Source of the DNA: Polyangiaceae bacterium
Lineage (GTDB): Bacteria > Myxococcota_A > Polyangia > Polyangiales > Polyangiaceae
Direction of reading: 5' to 3'
Assembly (NCBI GenBank): GCA_025353725.1
Contig: JANXOF010000081.1
Coordinates: 62,001 to 126,000 of the forward strand
Length of the DNA: 64,000 bases
Numbering within the stretch: position 1 is the first letter of the stretch; the number at the start of each line of letters is the position of its first letter. Positions 8,673-17,114 of the stretch are shown here, piece by piece. Made by a program: the position numbers and the translations under genes. The notes beneath the pieces were generated by a model. It ran no database searches, was not told the DNA's origin, and saw only the letters and a program-made list of their open reading frames with translations.

Positions 8673-9441
8673 TGACGTTAGCTACGATCCCTCCTACTTC
8701 GCTCCTATCGCGGAGGCCGAGGACAAGCACTTCTGGTTTAAGGCGCGCCGTACGATTCTCAAACGGCTGTTAGAGCAGATAAAGACGACGACGACGCCTG
8801 GGTCCCACGTGCTCGAGGTAGGCTGCGGAACTGGCAACGTCACCAGGGTCTTGGTCGATGTTTTCGGCTCTGCCTCCGTCATCGCGATGGACCCCTGGGA
8901 GAATGCGGTTCGCATCGCACAACGCAGACTTCCGTGCAAAGTGGTTGTCGGAGATCTCAACGCACGCGGACCGGAGGTCGAGGGCACCTTCGCGGTCGTC
9001 GGCATGTTTGACGTGCTCGAGCACTTGGAGCACGAGCGCGCCTCGCTCGATGCGGCGTACCAACTGGTTGCTCCAGGCGGTTGCCTCATACTCACTGTGC
9101 CTGCACACCAAAGTCTCTGGAGTTACTTCGATGAAGAGGCTGGTCATTTTCGTCGTTACGAGCGCGAAAGTCTTTCGGCCGCACTGGAGCGCTCTGGGTT
9201 CCGTGTCGAGTATGTGAGCGAGCTATTTCCTTTGCTTTTTCCTATGATGTGGCTTGGACGACGGCTCTCGACGTTGCGGGGAGACCAAAAGCCCGACAAG
9301 GAGAAGGTCCTCGGTGAACTCAAGACCGTTCCTATCGCGAACGAACTCCTCACGTGGGCGCTAAGTCGTCAGGCGTCGTGGGTCGAGAAGCGCCGCGAGA
9401 CACGCCTCGGAACCTCGGTGGTCGCGATTGCGAGGCGCTAA
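8665..9441 (+). CDS. class I SAM-dependent methyltransferase
   Basis: A 258-residue methyltransferase with motif I HVLEVGCGTGNVTRVL, GMFDVLEHLEHERASLDAA and the post-motif loop LVAPGGCLILTVPAHQSLWS followed by GHFRRYERESL. The last two are typical of methyltransferases found in polysaccharide and polyprenyl-lipid loci. A hydrophobic stretch LFPLLFPMMWLG near residue 190 could dip into the membrane. It starts at GTG 8665, overlapping the aminotransferase stop by eight bases. It is the last gene of the coupled run; the next gene is 77 bases away. The target is unknown: a sugar hydroxyl or a lipid-linked glycan. Confidence 0.82.
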   Translation: MSDDVSYDPSYFAPIAEAEDKHFWFKARRTILKRLLEQIKTTTTPGSHVLEVGCGTGNVTRVLVDVFGSASVIAMDPWENAVRIAQRRLPCKVVVGDLNARGPEVEGTFAVVGMFDVLEHLEHERASLDAAYQLVAPGGCLILTVPAHQSLWSYFDEEAGHFRRYERESLSAALERSGFRVEYVSELFPLLFPMMWLGRRLSTLRGDQKPDKEKVLGELKTVPIANELLTWALSRQASWVEKRRETRLGTSVVAIARR

Positions 9442-9518
9442 TCTGCAGCGTGTGCAGTCTTCCGATCCGCACAGCGCCGTCACGACGCGACTGGCGACGC
9501 GATGGATAACGGAACCCA

Positions 9519-11303
9519 ATGCGCGGTTCTGAGGCGACGCTTCGCCCGCGCGGGTTGCGGTTTGCGCTGATCCTAGCGCTCGCCTCCGTCATTTTCTTCG
9601 TGGTGTGGTGGCCCATGTTCCGGAACTACCCCGGGACGCCCATCGAAGACGGCCACTACTTTTTTCATCAAGTCGAGGTGAGCAAAGTGGCCCTTTGGCG
9701 GTTCCACGAACTTCCGCTGTGGAACCCGTTCGACTGTCGGGGGATCCCCATGTGGGACCATCCCGAGAACATCACGGCGTCACCGCTCTTTTATCTCACG
9801 CTGCCCTTTAGCGCCGGCGTGACGATCATCGTGTGGAACATGGCACACGCCGTCGTCGGTTTTTTCGGGATGTGGCTTCTTTGCCGCGACGACCTCAAGC
9901 TCTCGCGCGCCGCCACGTTCGTTGCGGCTGTCGCGTGGACGTTCGGGACCGTGCACAACCAGTATGCCGGCGAGCACGAAGCGTTTATTTCGTTTTATCA
10001 TGCGCCGCTGCTTCTTTTCGCGTGGCGGCGCGCGGAAACATCGTGGAACTGGGCGGTTGGCACGGGATTGCTGCTTGCGCTCATGGTCTACGATGGCGCG
10101 ACGTATCCGTTGCCGCTCACGGTGGTATTCCTCGGAATTGAGACGCTTACACGGCTCAGAACGCCACGGCGGGCATTGCGGCTAGCATGCGCGGCAGCCG
10201 TCGTTGGTCTCGTTTCGTTCTCCGTGGGCGCGAGTCGAATACTCACGATTCAAGACCAGTTCTCTTCACACAACCGCGTCATGGAGGACGACTGGGACCA
10301 CCTCGCGCGGATCAAAACCTGGGCCGATATGTACTTGCTCCGGTCGCCACACTGGCGATCCCGCGTCGCCGATCAGCAATACGTGCTTGGCGAATACCAC
10401 GCCTACATAGGTTTTTTAGGGCTCGCGCTGCTCGTTCTCGGCGTTGCGTCAACGCTCTTCGAGACGTGGTGGCTCCTCTTTACAGCATTGGTTCTCGTCG
10501 TTCTGATGCTTGGACATTTTTCGAGCTACGCACCGTGGACGCTTCTCCACACGCATGTCCCGCCCTTCAAAGCGATGCGTGTTCCCGCACGTTTCAGGTT
10601 GCTTCTCGCACTCCCGATTGCGCTCTACATGGGTTATGCGATCGACCGCGTTCCCGCTGCGTTTCGAAGATGGCTGGGTAAGCCTGGCCTCGCTGACGCC
10701 GTACGCGTCGCGCTTCTGGGGATAGGCATGGTCGCGGCGGGAGACAGCGCCGGACTCTTTACCGAAATTCTCGAATACCGCTTCACAGACCCAGCTCCCG
10801 TGCAGACAGCCTCCTCCACCCGTTTTTACTACGGCGGGTCGGATCTCTCACCCGACGTTGCCAATCAACCACGTCAAAACCACGCGTGGTTGGGATGCCG
10901 TGGGAGTTGGGCGTACAACGCCGATGCTCAGCTTTGGCAGGGTGACGTGCCACAAGCACGCGCAGTCGATGACGGCGCGACGGTCGAAGTCGCCAATCGT
11001 ACGCACAATACGTTCACTGTCGATGTCAACGTCACGCGGCCAAGCCGTATTCACCTCAATAGCGCGCACGAACGCGGATGGCAGTCGACGATGGGGACCG
11101 TCGTTGACGACAAGCATGTCCTTGCGCTTGACCTTCCCGTCGGGCACCACCGGGTGAGCCTTCGCTATTGGCCACGCCGCCTTACGATCGGCTTGTGGAT
11201 CTCCGCGCTCGGCTTTGTGGCATCCGTGGCTTTCCTCGTTCGGCAACGCGCCGCCGCACTGTGGCGACCGAAGCGGGAGCCTAGGGTTATGCCGTCACGA
11301 TGA
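9519..11303 (+). CDS. large membrane protein, YfhO/GT-C-like
   Basis: This 594-residue protein has about twelve predicted membrane helices and a soluble C-terminal beta-rich part (about residues 440-560) before a final helix. The loop after helix 1 reads HELPLWNPFDCRGIPMWD, a pattern typical of YfhO-like (PF09586) membrane proteins, which are thought to be GT-C fold transferases that modify teichoic acids or other glycans with polyprenyl-linked sugars. It follows the sugar-decoration run in the same direction. Its 3' end overlaps the convergent GT2 gene by nine bases. The C-terminal VDVNVTRPSRIHLNSAHERG and RVSLRYWPRRLTIG match the usual tail of this family. The exact reaction is not known. 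Confidence 0.7.
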   Translation: MRGSEATLRPRGLRFALILALASVIFFVVWWPMFRNYPGTPIEDGHYFFHQVEVSKVALWRFHELPLWNPFDCRGIPMWDHPENITASPLFYLTLPFSAGVTIIVWNMAHAVVGFFGMWLLCRDDLKLSRAATFVAAVAWTFGTVHNQYAGEHEAFISFYHAPLLLFAWRRAETSWNWAVGTGLLLALMVYDGATYPLPLTVVFLGIETLTRLRTPRRALRLACAAAVVGLVSFSVGASRILTIQDQFSSHNRVMEDDWDHLARIKTWADMYLLRSPHWRSRVADQQYVLGEYHAYIGFLGLALLVLGVASTLFETWWLLFTALVLVVLMLGHFSSYAPWTLLHTHVPPFKAMRVPARFRLLLALPIALYMGYAIDRVPAAFRRWLGKPGLADAVRVALLGIGMVAAGDSAGLFTEILEYRFTDPAPVQTASSTRFYYGGSDLSPDVANQPRQNHAWLGCRGSWAYNADAQLWQGDVPQARAVDDGATVEVANRTHNTFTVDVNVTRPSRIHLNSAHERGWQSTMGTVVDDKHVLALDLPVGHHRVSLRYWPRRLTIGLWISALGFVASVAFLVRQRAAALWRPKREPRVMPSR

Positions 11304-12041
11304 GCGAGAATTCTGCTCTTTACGCAGTCGAACGAGCTCGCCAAGCATCGAGACGCCATCGCGAAAGGCTCGCACCGTCGAGGCGCGTAACACGGGATCA
11401 GGCGTCACCGGCAGCTCGACGATCGACTCCCCAAGGCGCTCTGCAAAGTAACAAAGCTCGGTTGAATAGAAAAAGCCGCGCGAAGCGATCCGCGGAAGCA
11501 GCTCCGCGGCGAGATCAAGCCGGACGAAGACGCTACCCTGCGAATCGCCGACGCGCATACCGAGCGCGACCCGGCGCGCGACCCGGTAGGCTTCGGTCAT
11601 CAAGCGGCGCTTTGGGCTCGTTTTAATATGACTTAACGGATGCGCCTTTGAGCCCATGAGGATACGGCTTTGCGCGCGCTCAATACGGCCCCAAGCGCCT
11701 TCAAGATCGCTGAAACCGAACGGTAAATCGGACGCCGTAAGAACGGCCCACGTGGACGCGGACGGACCGAAGCGCGTCACCGCCTCGGTCATGCCTCGGT
11801 GATAGGCATAACCAATGCCGGCTTGCAGCTCGCGGAATGCGCGGAAGGGCGTGCCATGTGCAGGCGCACTTTGCTCTATCGCTTCCGCTATCGGCCAGGA
11901 ATCGTCCTTACTCCCATTCTCTACCGCGTAGACTTCGGATCCGGGGAACCGCTCGAGGAACGCCCGCGCCCGCGCGACGTTCGACGCGAGAATGCTCGCC
12001 TCATTGTGAACGGGTAAAACGTAGAGGAAAGAATTCGTCAT
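11295..12041 (-). CDS. GT2 family glycosyltransferase
   Basis: A 248-residue soluble GT2 enzyme. The N-terminus FLYVLPVHNEASILASNV and VYAVENGSKDDSW form the nucleotide-sugar fold; the expected Asp-Asp-Gly-Ser is replaced here by Glu-Asn-Gly-Ser, a variant seen in some dolichyl-phosphate-type transferases. The metal-binding region is LTASDLPFGFSD, and VGDSQGSVFVRLD is the later acceptor-side motif. There are no C-terminal membrane helices, unlike the two other GT2 proteins of the locus. It is the last gene of a five-gene minus-strand operon and lies 18 bases after the membrane protein gene. Donor and acceptor are unknown. Confidence 0.78.
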   Translation of the reverse strand: MTNSFLYVLPVHNEASILASNVARARAFLERFPGSEVYAVENGSKDDSWPIAEAIEQSAPAHGTPFRAFRELQAGIGYAYHRGMTEAVTRFGPSASTWAVLTASDLPFGFSDLEGAWGRIERAQSRILMGSKAHPLSHIKTSPKRRLMTEAYRVARRVALGMRVGDSQGSVFVRLDLAAELLPRIASRGFFYSTELCYFAERLGESIVELPVTPDPVLRASTVRAFRDGVSMLGELVRLRKEQNSRSS

Positions 12042-12059
12042 CGTGGTCTCCGCGCGTCT

Positions 12060-13886
12060 CTAAAACCATGGCTTCGGGCACGTGTCCCGAGGCGTACCCG
12101 TGGTCTTCGCTTCGTCCGCAAGGGCCTGCGCTTCGTTGCCCAAGACGCGGTCCAAGTCTGCCAGCGTAAACCACATGCAGGGCCGACGCGCGCCGTAGCG
12201 CTCGGCCTCGCTGCGAAGGCGCGTCAAGCGGTCGCGACCGGCCGGCTCCCAGCCGGCTGGAAAGCTGCGCGTACCCGCGAAGAGAACAAACAGCGGAGAG
12301 CCGTCGGCCGGGAGCGGGTAAAAGGCCGGGACAAGGCCGCCGCAAAGGCCCAGAGCAAAACACATGACGCGTGCAGCATACATGCGCCGGCGTTCGTGCG
12401 TCGGCCAGAGACCCGCCACGACGGGAGCCGCAAGCATCGCCGCACACGCGACGTACCAGAACGTTGCGCTCTGCCAACCGAACCACTCCCCGACGTGATG
12501 CGGAACGAATCCCGTACGTATCATCGGGATAGAGAATTGCGCGAACGGTCGCGCGATCGTCTCCGGCAGCGTGTCGATGACAAGGCTCACCGTCCCGATC
12601 GTGAGCACGCTGGCGAGGGCAAGACCCCCGCCCACGCCGCGCACCATCGCGCGCCTGAACGCACTCGCTCCCGCCACGCGTTCCATCGCGCATGCCGCAC
12701 CGAACGCGAAAAAAGGCGCGCACGGAACAAGGTAGCGGGGTCCGACCGTCCAGCCTCCGCGCCACTCGACGAAGCCTGCGTTCACGCCCAGAAGCGCCGC
12801 GCACGCGAGCGCCCAAACGAGCGTCGCCAGGCGCAGCGAAGGCCGCTCTTTCGGCGACACAATTAAAAGTGGGATCCCGAGCAACCCAAGCCACATGAAC
12901 GGGCTCATCCCAAAAAAGCCGAAGCCCGGGTCCACCGCGAGCGCTGTCACGTGCTCCCACGTCGGCCAAAGAATGCCCCACAGGCCTTGTTTGTGCTCCG
13001 CCGCGAACTGCGCGGTCTCCAGCATTTGATGACCCGGCGTGAACGGGTTTCCGTACGCCTTCCAGTGGAAATACATCACCGGTGGTACGTTGAGGAGACC
13101 TCCCGCCGCGAACGCCAAGAGGCGCGTAGGCCTCCAAAAGACGCTGAGGCCAAACGCGCTGAGGATGAGAATCGGGAACAGCGACTGGTACTCGAAGGCC
13201 ACGCAAGCGCTCGTGCAAAAGCCTGCGAGCGCCGCCCGCGTCCAACGCCTCGCCTTGGCGTTCCCGCGGGAGAGTCGCTTTTCGCGCTCGATCGTCGCGA
13301 ACGCGACAAAGGAGAGCGCCGCATAGACCGAATGGCTCGCGAACATATGAACGTACGCGAGAAAGTTCGTCCCGAGCCCGCATGCCGCCACGGCCGCGTA
13401 TCGAATCATCGGGTCGGGGGTGAACTCGCGCAGGTATGTCTCAAACCATAAAAGAAAGAGGAAACATGGGATACCCACGGTGAAAATCCGCAGGACCCAC
13501 GTGCTCATTCGGAGCCACCACAAGCGCTCCTCGAGCGAGGTCGTGACTGTCGGGTAGTGATGGCCGAGCATGGGCGCTATCACCTTTGAAAAGAGCACGT
13601 ACCCAGGGACGCTCGCATAAACGAGACCGGGTCCCTTCACCATGAAGTAGTGCGGAACGCCGTCTGTCTTCGACGGCACGCGCGCCATATCGTTTACCCA
13701 ACCCCAAAGCTGCACGGGCTCGTCGATCGAGAACGTATGGTTTTCGACGATGGCTATCGTCGTGAATACGCGCACGAATTCGTTGGGGTTATTAATTGCG
13801 CGCAGGTACGGAAAGACGCAGAGCATCGGCAAGAAAACGAAAAGAAAGAAGAGCCGCCGTGGCCCCTGCGAAGGAACACGTCTCAT
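12060..13886 (-). CDS. polytopic membrane protein, probable GT-C-type transferase partner
   Basis: A 608-residue inner-membrane protein with about eleven predicted helices and a soluble tail of about 80 residues. It opens with FFLFVFLPMLCVFPYLRAI followed by a periplasmic loop rich in aromatic and acidic residues (NHTFSIDEPVQLWGWVND). This layout fits the GT-C superfamily, but the family-defining motif is not clear. The ATG at 13886 overlaps the stop of the upstream GT2 gene (ATGA), so the two are made together, as in GtrB-type transferase and membrane partner pairs. Probable role: transfer of a polyprenyl-phosphate sugar to an envelope glycan. The assignment rests on topology and context. 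Confidence 0.6.
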   Translation of the reverse strand: MRRVPSQGPRRLFFLFVFLPMLCVFPYLRAINNPNEFVRVFTTIAIVENHTFSIDEPVQLWGWVNDMARVPSKTDGVPHYFMVKGPGLVYASVPGYVLFSKVIAPMLGHHYPTVTTSLEERLWWLRMSTWVLRIFTVGIPCFLFLLWFETYLREFTPDPMIRYAAVAACGLGTNFLAYVHMFASHSVYAALSFVAFATIEREKRLSRGNAKARRWTRAALAGFCTSACVAFEYQSLFPILILSAFGLSVFWRPTRLLAFAAGGLLNVPPVMYFHWKAYGNPFTPGHQMLETAQFAAEHKQGLWGILWPTWEHVTALAVDPGFGFFGMSPFMWLGLLGIPLLIVSPKERPSLRLATLVWALACAALLGVNAGFVEWRGGWTVGPRYLVPCAPFFAFGAACAMERVAGASAFRRAMVRGVGGGLALASVLTIGTVSLVIDTLPETIARPFAQFSIPMIRTGFVPHHVGEWFGWQSATFWYVACAAMLAAPVVAGLWPTHERRRMYAARVMCFALGLCGGLVPAFYPLPADGSPLFVLFAGTRSFPAGWEPAGRDRLTRLRSEAERYGARRPCMWFTLADLDRVLGNEAQALADEAKTTGTPRDTCPKPWF

Positions 13887-14935
13887 CGGTGGGTCGATCG
13901 CGCGTCGGTCCCAGATACGCTCGCATCTACATCGTTTTGGCCTGCATCTCCCGGTGAGAATGCGGAACCAAAATCGGCTGTTTTCACGCGTTTGCGAGGC
14001 TTTCGATGGCGAATACGCTCGCCGACGATGTAAAGAGGTCGGCCTTTCACCTCTTCGTAGATGCGACCCACGTACTCGCCAAGTACCCCGATCACGATGA
14101 GTTGCACGCTGGAGAGCGCGGACATAAGCACGACCGTCGTGGTCCAGCCCGGCACCGTAGCGTGGAACCCAAAGTGCGTAATGATGGCCGTAACCGCATA
14201 AAGCACGCTCGCCGCGCCGACCAACAAACCGAGGTACGTCGCGAGCCTTAGTGGCAAAATACTGAAAGACGCAATGCCGTCGAACGCAAAGGCTATCATT
14301 TTGCGAAACGGATACTTCGTTTCGCCGGCGGCGCGCGCGGCGCGATCATACTCGACCGCCGTCTGCTTGAACCCGACCCACGCCACGAGACCGCGCACGA
14401 ACCGGTGCGTCTCGCGAAGCTCGCGCATCGCGACCACGACGCGACGGCTCATCAGGCGAAAGTCTCCGGTATCGAGGGGCACTTCGATCGGGATCATCAA
14501 CGCGAACAGACGATAAAAGAGACGCGCAGAAACGAGCTTAAACCACGTCTCCCCTTCGCGCGAGCGACGACGACCGTAGACGACGTCGTAGCCCTCGCGC
14601 CATTTCGCGAGCATCTCGACAACCACTTCGGGCGGGTCTTGGAGGTCGGCGTCCATCACGACAATGGCTTTCCCGCGCGCGGCGTCCATGCCCGAGGTAA
14701 TCGCGCGCTGGTGGCCAAAGTTACGCGCGAACGAGATGACGCGATACCGCGGTTCGCGGGCGACCATGACGCGCAGGAGTTCGAGAGAGCGGTCTTTCGA
14801 TCCGTCGTCGACGAAGACCGTTTCGCAGTCCTCGCCTAGCGTTTTGAGCAGCTTCGTCAGGCGCTCGTCGAGCTGCGGGAGGACCTCTTCCTCGTTGTAA
14901 ATCGGAATCACGAGCGAAACTTCGGGACGCGGCAT
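13883..14935 (-). CDS. GT2 glycosyltransferase, DPM1/GtrB-like
   Basis: A polyprenyl-phosphate glycosyltransferase of 350 residues. The GT-A domain carries VSLVIPIYNEEEVLPQL, TVFVDDGSKDRSLELL, FARNFGHQRAITSGMD and the metal-binding VVMDADLQDPPEVV, all canonical. Two C-terminal helices (ATYLGLLVGAASVLYAV and TTVVLMSALSSVQLIVIG) precede the standard ending GEYVGRIYEEVKGRPLYIV and a poorly conserved 30-residue tail. The ATG at 14935 was chosen because it leaves eight bases after galE and starts just before the fold; the frame stays open to 14977. It is coupled to the downstream membrane protein. It probably makes undecaprenyl-phosphate-glucose or a similar donor. Confidence 0.88.
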   Translation of the reverse strand: MPRPEVSLVIPIYNEEEVLPQLDERLTKLLKTLGEDCETVFVDDGSKDRSLELLRVMVAREPRYRVISFARNFGHQRAITSGMDAARGKAIVVMDADLQDPPEVVVEMLAKWREGYDVVYGRRRSREGETWFKLVSARLFYRLFALMIPIEVPLDTGDFRLMSRRVVVAMRELRETHRFVRGLVAWVGFKQTAVEYDRAARAAGETKYPFRKMIAFAFDGIASFSILPLRLATYLGLLVGAASVLYAVTAIITHFGFHATVPGWTTTVVLMSALSSVQLIVIGVLGEYVGRIYEEVKGRPLYIVGERIRHRKPRKRVKTADFGSAFSPGDAGQNDVDASVSGTDARSTHR

Positions 14936-14943
14936 GGGGTGGG

Positions 14944-15930
14944 TTATCCAGGCTCTGCGCGTTGTTTCCAGGCCCACGCGTCGCTCACGATGCGCGAAAG
15001 GTCACGGTGCTTCGCGCGCCACCCGAGCACACGGGCGGCTCGTTCGACCTTGGCGACGAGAACGGCCGGATCGCCGGCGCGAGGCGGGGCGTCGACGCTC
15101 GCAATCGAGCGACCGGTCACGGCGCTCGCCGTCGCAATGACCGCCCGCACGGAGTGCCCCACGCCGGTGCCAAGGTTCAGCGCGCAGCTCTCGCCCCCGC
15201 GGAGCAAGTACTGGAGCGCGGCGAGATGGGCCTCGCAGAGATCGGTGACGTGAACGTAATCCCTCACGCAGGTCCCGTCGGGCGTCGGCCAAGACGTACC
15301 GTTGATCGCGACGAAAGCGCGCTTTCCTTCGGCCACCTCGAGCACGATCGGAATGAGATGCGTTTCGGGATCATGACGCTCGCCGAGTCCGGCCTCGTGG
15401 TCAGCCCCGGCCGCATTGAAGTAGCGGAGGGCGGACCAGCGCAACCCGTACGCGCGGCCGTAGGATTCGAGGGCGTGCTCGATCGCGAGTTTCGTGTGGC
15501 CATACGCGCTCGCGGGCCTCTTCGCGTGGTTTTCGTCCATCTCCCACGTGTCAGGCGCGCCGTACACCGCCGCGGTCGACGACTGAACGAACGCTTTCAC
15601 GGTCGAACCCGCACTGAGAACAACGTCGAGCAGCGAGAGCGTCGCCACGGCGTTGCCGCTCCAATACATGCGCGGATCGGTGACCGATTGCTCGACACGA
15701 CTTTTCGCGGCGAAGTTGAAGACCGCCCCGATCGCGTGCTCGCGGACGACGGACGCCATGTCGCCCGCGTTACCTATATCGGCGCGCACAAACGGAACGT
15801 TGGCAGGCACGGCGTCCCGGTGGCCGGTCGACAAATCATCGACGACTACGGCGTGATGCCCGGCGTCAACGAGTGCTTTCACCATGTGCGAGCCGACGTA
15901 GCCCGCGCCGCCCGTCACGAGTAGCCTCAC
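14944..15930 (-). CDS. galE: UDP-glucose 4-epimerase
   Basis: GalE interconverts UDP-glucose and UDP-galactose with bound NAD. The N-terminus MRLLVTGGAGYVGSHMV holds the GxxGxxG dinucleotide site. The active-site serines are in VQSSTAAVYG, and Tyr143 with Lys147 form the YxxxK pair in SAYGHTKLAIE. The ALRYFNAAGADHE and CVRDYVHVTDLCEAH segments are specific to GalE. Length is 328 residues, as usual. The gene overlaps the upstream methyltransferase by four bases. In this locus it would feed galactose, or an N-acetyl variant, into the polysaccharide, and it may also serve general galactose metabolism. Confidence 0.95.
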   Translation of the reverse strand: MRLLVTGGAGYVGSHMVKALVDAGHHAVVVDDLSTGHRDAVPANVPFVRADIGNAGDMASVVREHAIGAVFNFAAKSRVEQSVTDPRMYWSGNAVATLSLLDVVLSAGSTVKAFVQSSTAAVYGAPDTWEMDENHAKRPASAYGHTKLAIEHALESYGRAYGLRWSALRYFNAAGADHEAGLGERHDPETHLIPIVLEVAEGKRAFVAINGTSWPTPDGTCVRDYVHVTDLCEAHLAALQYLLRGGESCALNLGTGVGHSVRAVIATASAVTGRSIASVDAPPRAGDPAVLVAKVERAARVLGWRAKHRDLSRIVSDAWAWKQRAEPG

Positions 15931-16553
15931 GATCGAGGCACCTTCGGCACGAGCGCCATCAGGAAGTAACGCACGCGATCGTTGTCTGGGCTCGACGCGA
16001 CGGTGATGCCCGCCTCAAGCTCGAGACCGGCATGCCGCGCAAGCGCCGCGTAAGCGTCGGGATCACGGCAAAACCGCCCGCGATCCATCATCGCCAGGAC
16101 ATTATTAAAGAGCTTTCCCGGCAAAAAAACAATGTCGGACGTGACGAGACGCACGAGCGTAGGCGACGTGAGCGCGAGCCGAAGTACGCCTTCGGCCTCG
16201 TCGTTCGTCAAGTGATGAAGCACACCCGACAGGACCACCCCCGTAGGCGCAAAGTCCGTGACGTCCGCAGGCTGCAAGAATTTGCATTCGAAGCGCACGT
16301 TAGGGCGGTCACCGAACCGCCGCCGTGCCTCGCGGACCGCGACGGGATCGGTATCAATGCCGAGGTAGCGCTCGACCCCGTGCAGATGACGCAGCGCGTC
16401 TCCCGTCCCGCACCCGACGTCGAGCACGGCGCGCTTTGCGTCTGACCCCAACGAGTCGTAAAGCGACTGCATGTCGATGCCGCCGACGACCCTGGGGCGA
16501 ACCTGGTCGTAGACGAAAGGATGGCCGAGAACTTTTCGGAGCAACCCGAGCAT
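15927..16553 (-). CDS. class I SAM-dependent methyltransferase
   Basis: A 208-residue methyltransferase and the first gene of the five-gene minus-strand operon. Motif I is AVLDVGCGTGDALRHL, followed by YLGIDTDPVAVREA and VVLSGVLHHLTNDEAEGVL. The opening MLGLLRKVLGHPFVYDQVRP matches small methyltransferases common in glycan loci, which begin with a short amphipathic helix. The ATG at 16553 has no competing upstream start that looks better. It lies back-to-back with the tRNA promoter region. The substrate is unknown; a lipid-linked sugar is a reasonable guess from the neighbours. Confidence 0.8.
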   Translation of the reverse strand: MLGLLRKVLGHPFVYDQVRPRVVGGIDMQSLYDSLGSDAKRAVLDVGCGTGDALRHLHGVERYLGIDTDPVAVREARRRFGDRPNVRFECKFLQPADVTDFAPTGVVLSGVLHHLTNDEAEGVLRLALTSPTLVRLVTSDIVFLPGKLFNNVLAMMDRGRFCRDPDAYAALARHAGLELEAGITVASSPDNDRVRYFLMALVPKVPRS

Positions 16554-16646
16554 GGCCGGCGGAACCTTAGCCCAACGCGCGGACGCGAGAGGAGCGAAAA
16601 AGAGGCCGCAACGAGCGAGCGAATCGATTGATTTCGAGAGTCCTGC

Positions 16647-16675
16647 TTGACACGCTCGCCTACGAAAAGTAAACC
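16647..16675 (+). promoter_or_regulatory. probable sigma-70 promoter of tRNA-Lys
   Basis: A perfect TTGACA (16647-16652) is followed, after 17 bases, by TAAACC (16670-16675), a weak -10. Transcription would start about six bases before the mature tRNA. This is inferred from spacing and position only. Confidence 0.5.
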
Positions 16676-16687
16676 GCGCTCTCCTTC

Positions 16688-16760
16688 GGGGCGGTAGCTC
16701 AATTGGTAGAGCAGTGGACTCTTAATCCATTGGTTTCGGGTTCAAGTCCCGGTCGCCCCA
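16688..16760 (+). tRNA. tRNA-Lys (anticodon CTT)
   Basis: The 73-base cloverleaf is complete. The acceptor stem pairs GGGGCGG with TCGCCCC (one G-T pair) and the discriminator base is A. The D stem is GCTC/GAGC, the anticodon stem GTGGA/TCCAT with loop CTCTTAA, so the anticodon is CTT, reading AAG. The T arm carries TTCAAGT. The 3' CCA is not encoded. It stands alone, without neighbouring tRNA genes. Confidence 0.97.
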
Positions 16761-17114
16761 CTTCCCGGTTCATCTTCGTCTCCGTGTCCGGTTCCCGGTC
16801 TGTCGGCTAATCCACCGGAGAGACCGAGTCGAGTCGGTAGCCACGACCGAACGCGACCGAACTGAAGGGTCGCGGTAGCGATTGGGCGCATGTAGCTCCG
16901 CGCCCTTCTCGAAAACGCAGAGCGCTTCGCGCCGCCACTCTAAGTGGGCTCGAAGACATTCGTTTCCTAAGCCTTCGGTCACATCGCGTGCCGCCGTTTT
17001 CGGTTGACCCGACGTCCTGTCGGCATGAGCTGACCAATAGCGTCGCGGAAGTGAGGGGGCGAATGGCACGTATCCTACGACAATGTTCGATACACACTCG
17101 CTCAAGGAAGTCAC
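16761..17114. other. intergenic region, 354 bases
   Basis: This stretch separates the tRNA from a methyltransferase gene. No supported gene, repeat or clear hairpin is seen. A minus-strand open frame runs through it and on into the methyltransferase, but its sequence is arginine-rich and low in complexity, as expected of a shadow frame. Confidence 0.6.

Noticed and set aside
12001-13383. 460-codon minus-strand open frame
   Set aside because: It is a long GC-rich shadow of the membrane protein gene at 12060-13886, very rich in Arg and Ala.
14962-15924. 320-codon plus-strand open frame
   Set aside because: It is antisense to galE and rich in Arg, His and Gly; galE is certain.
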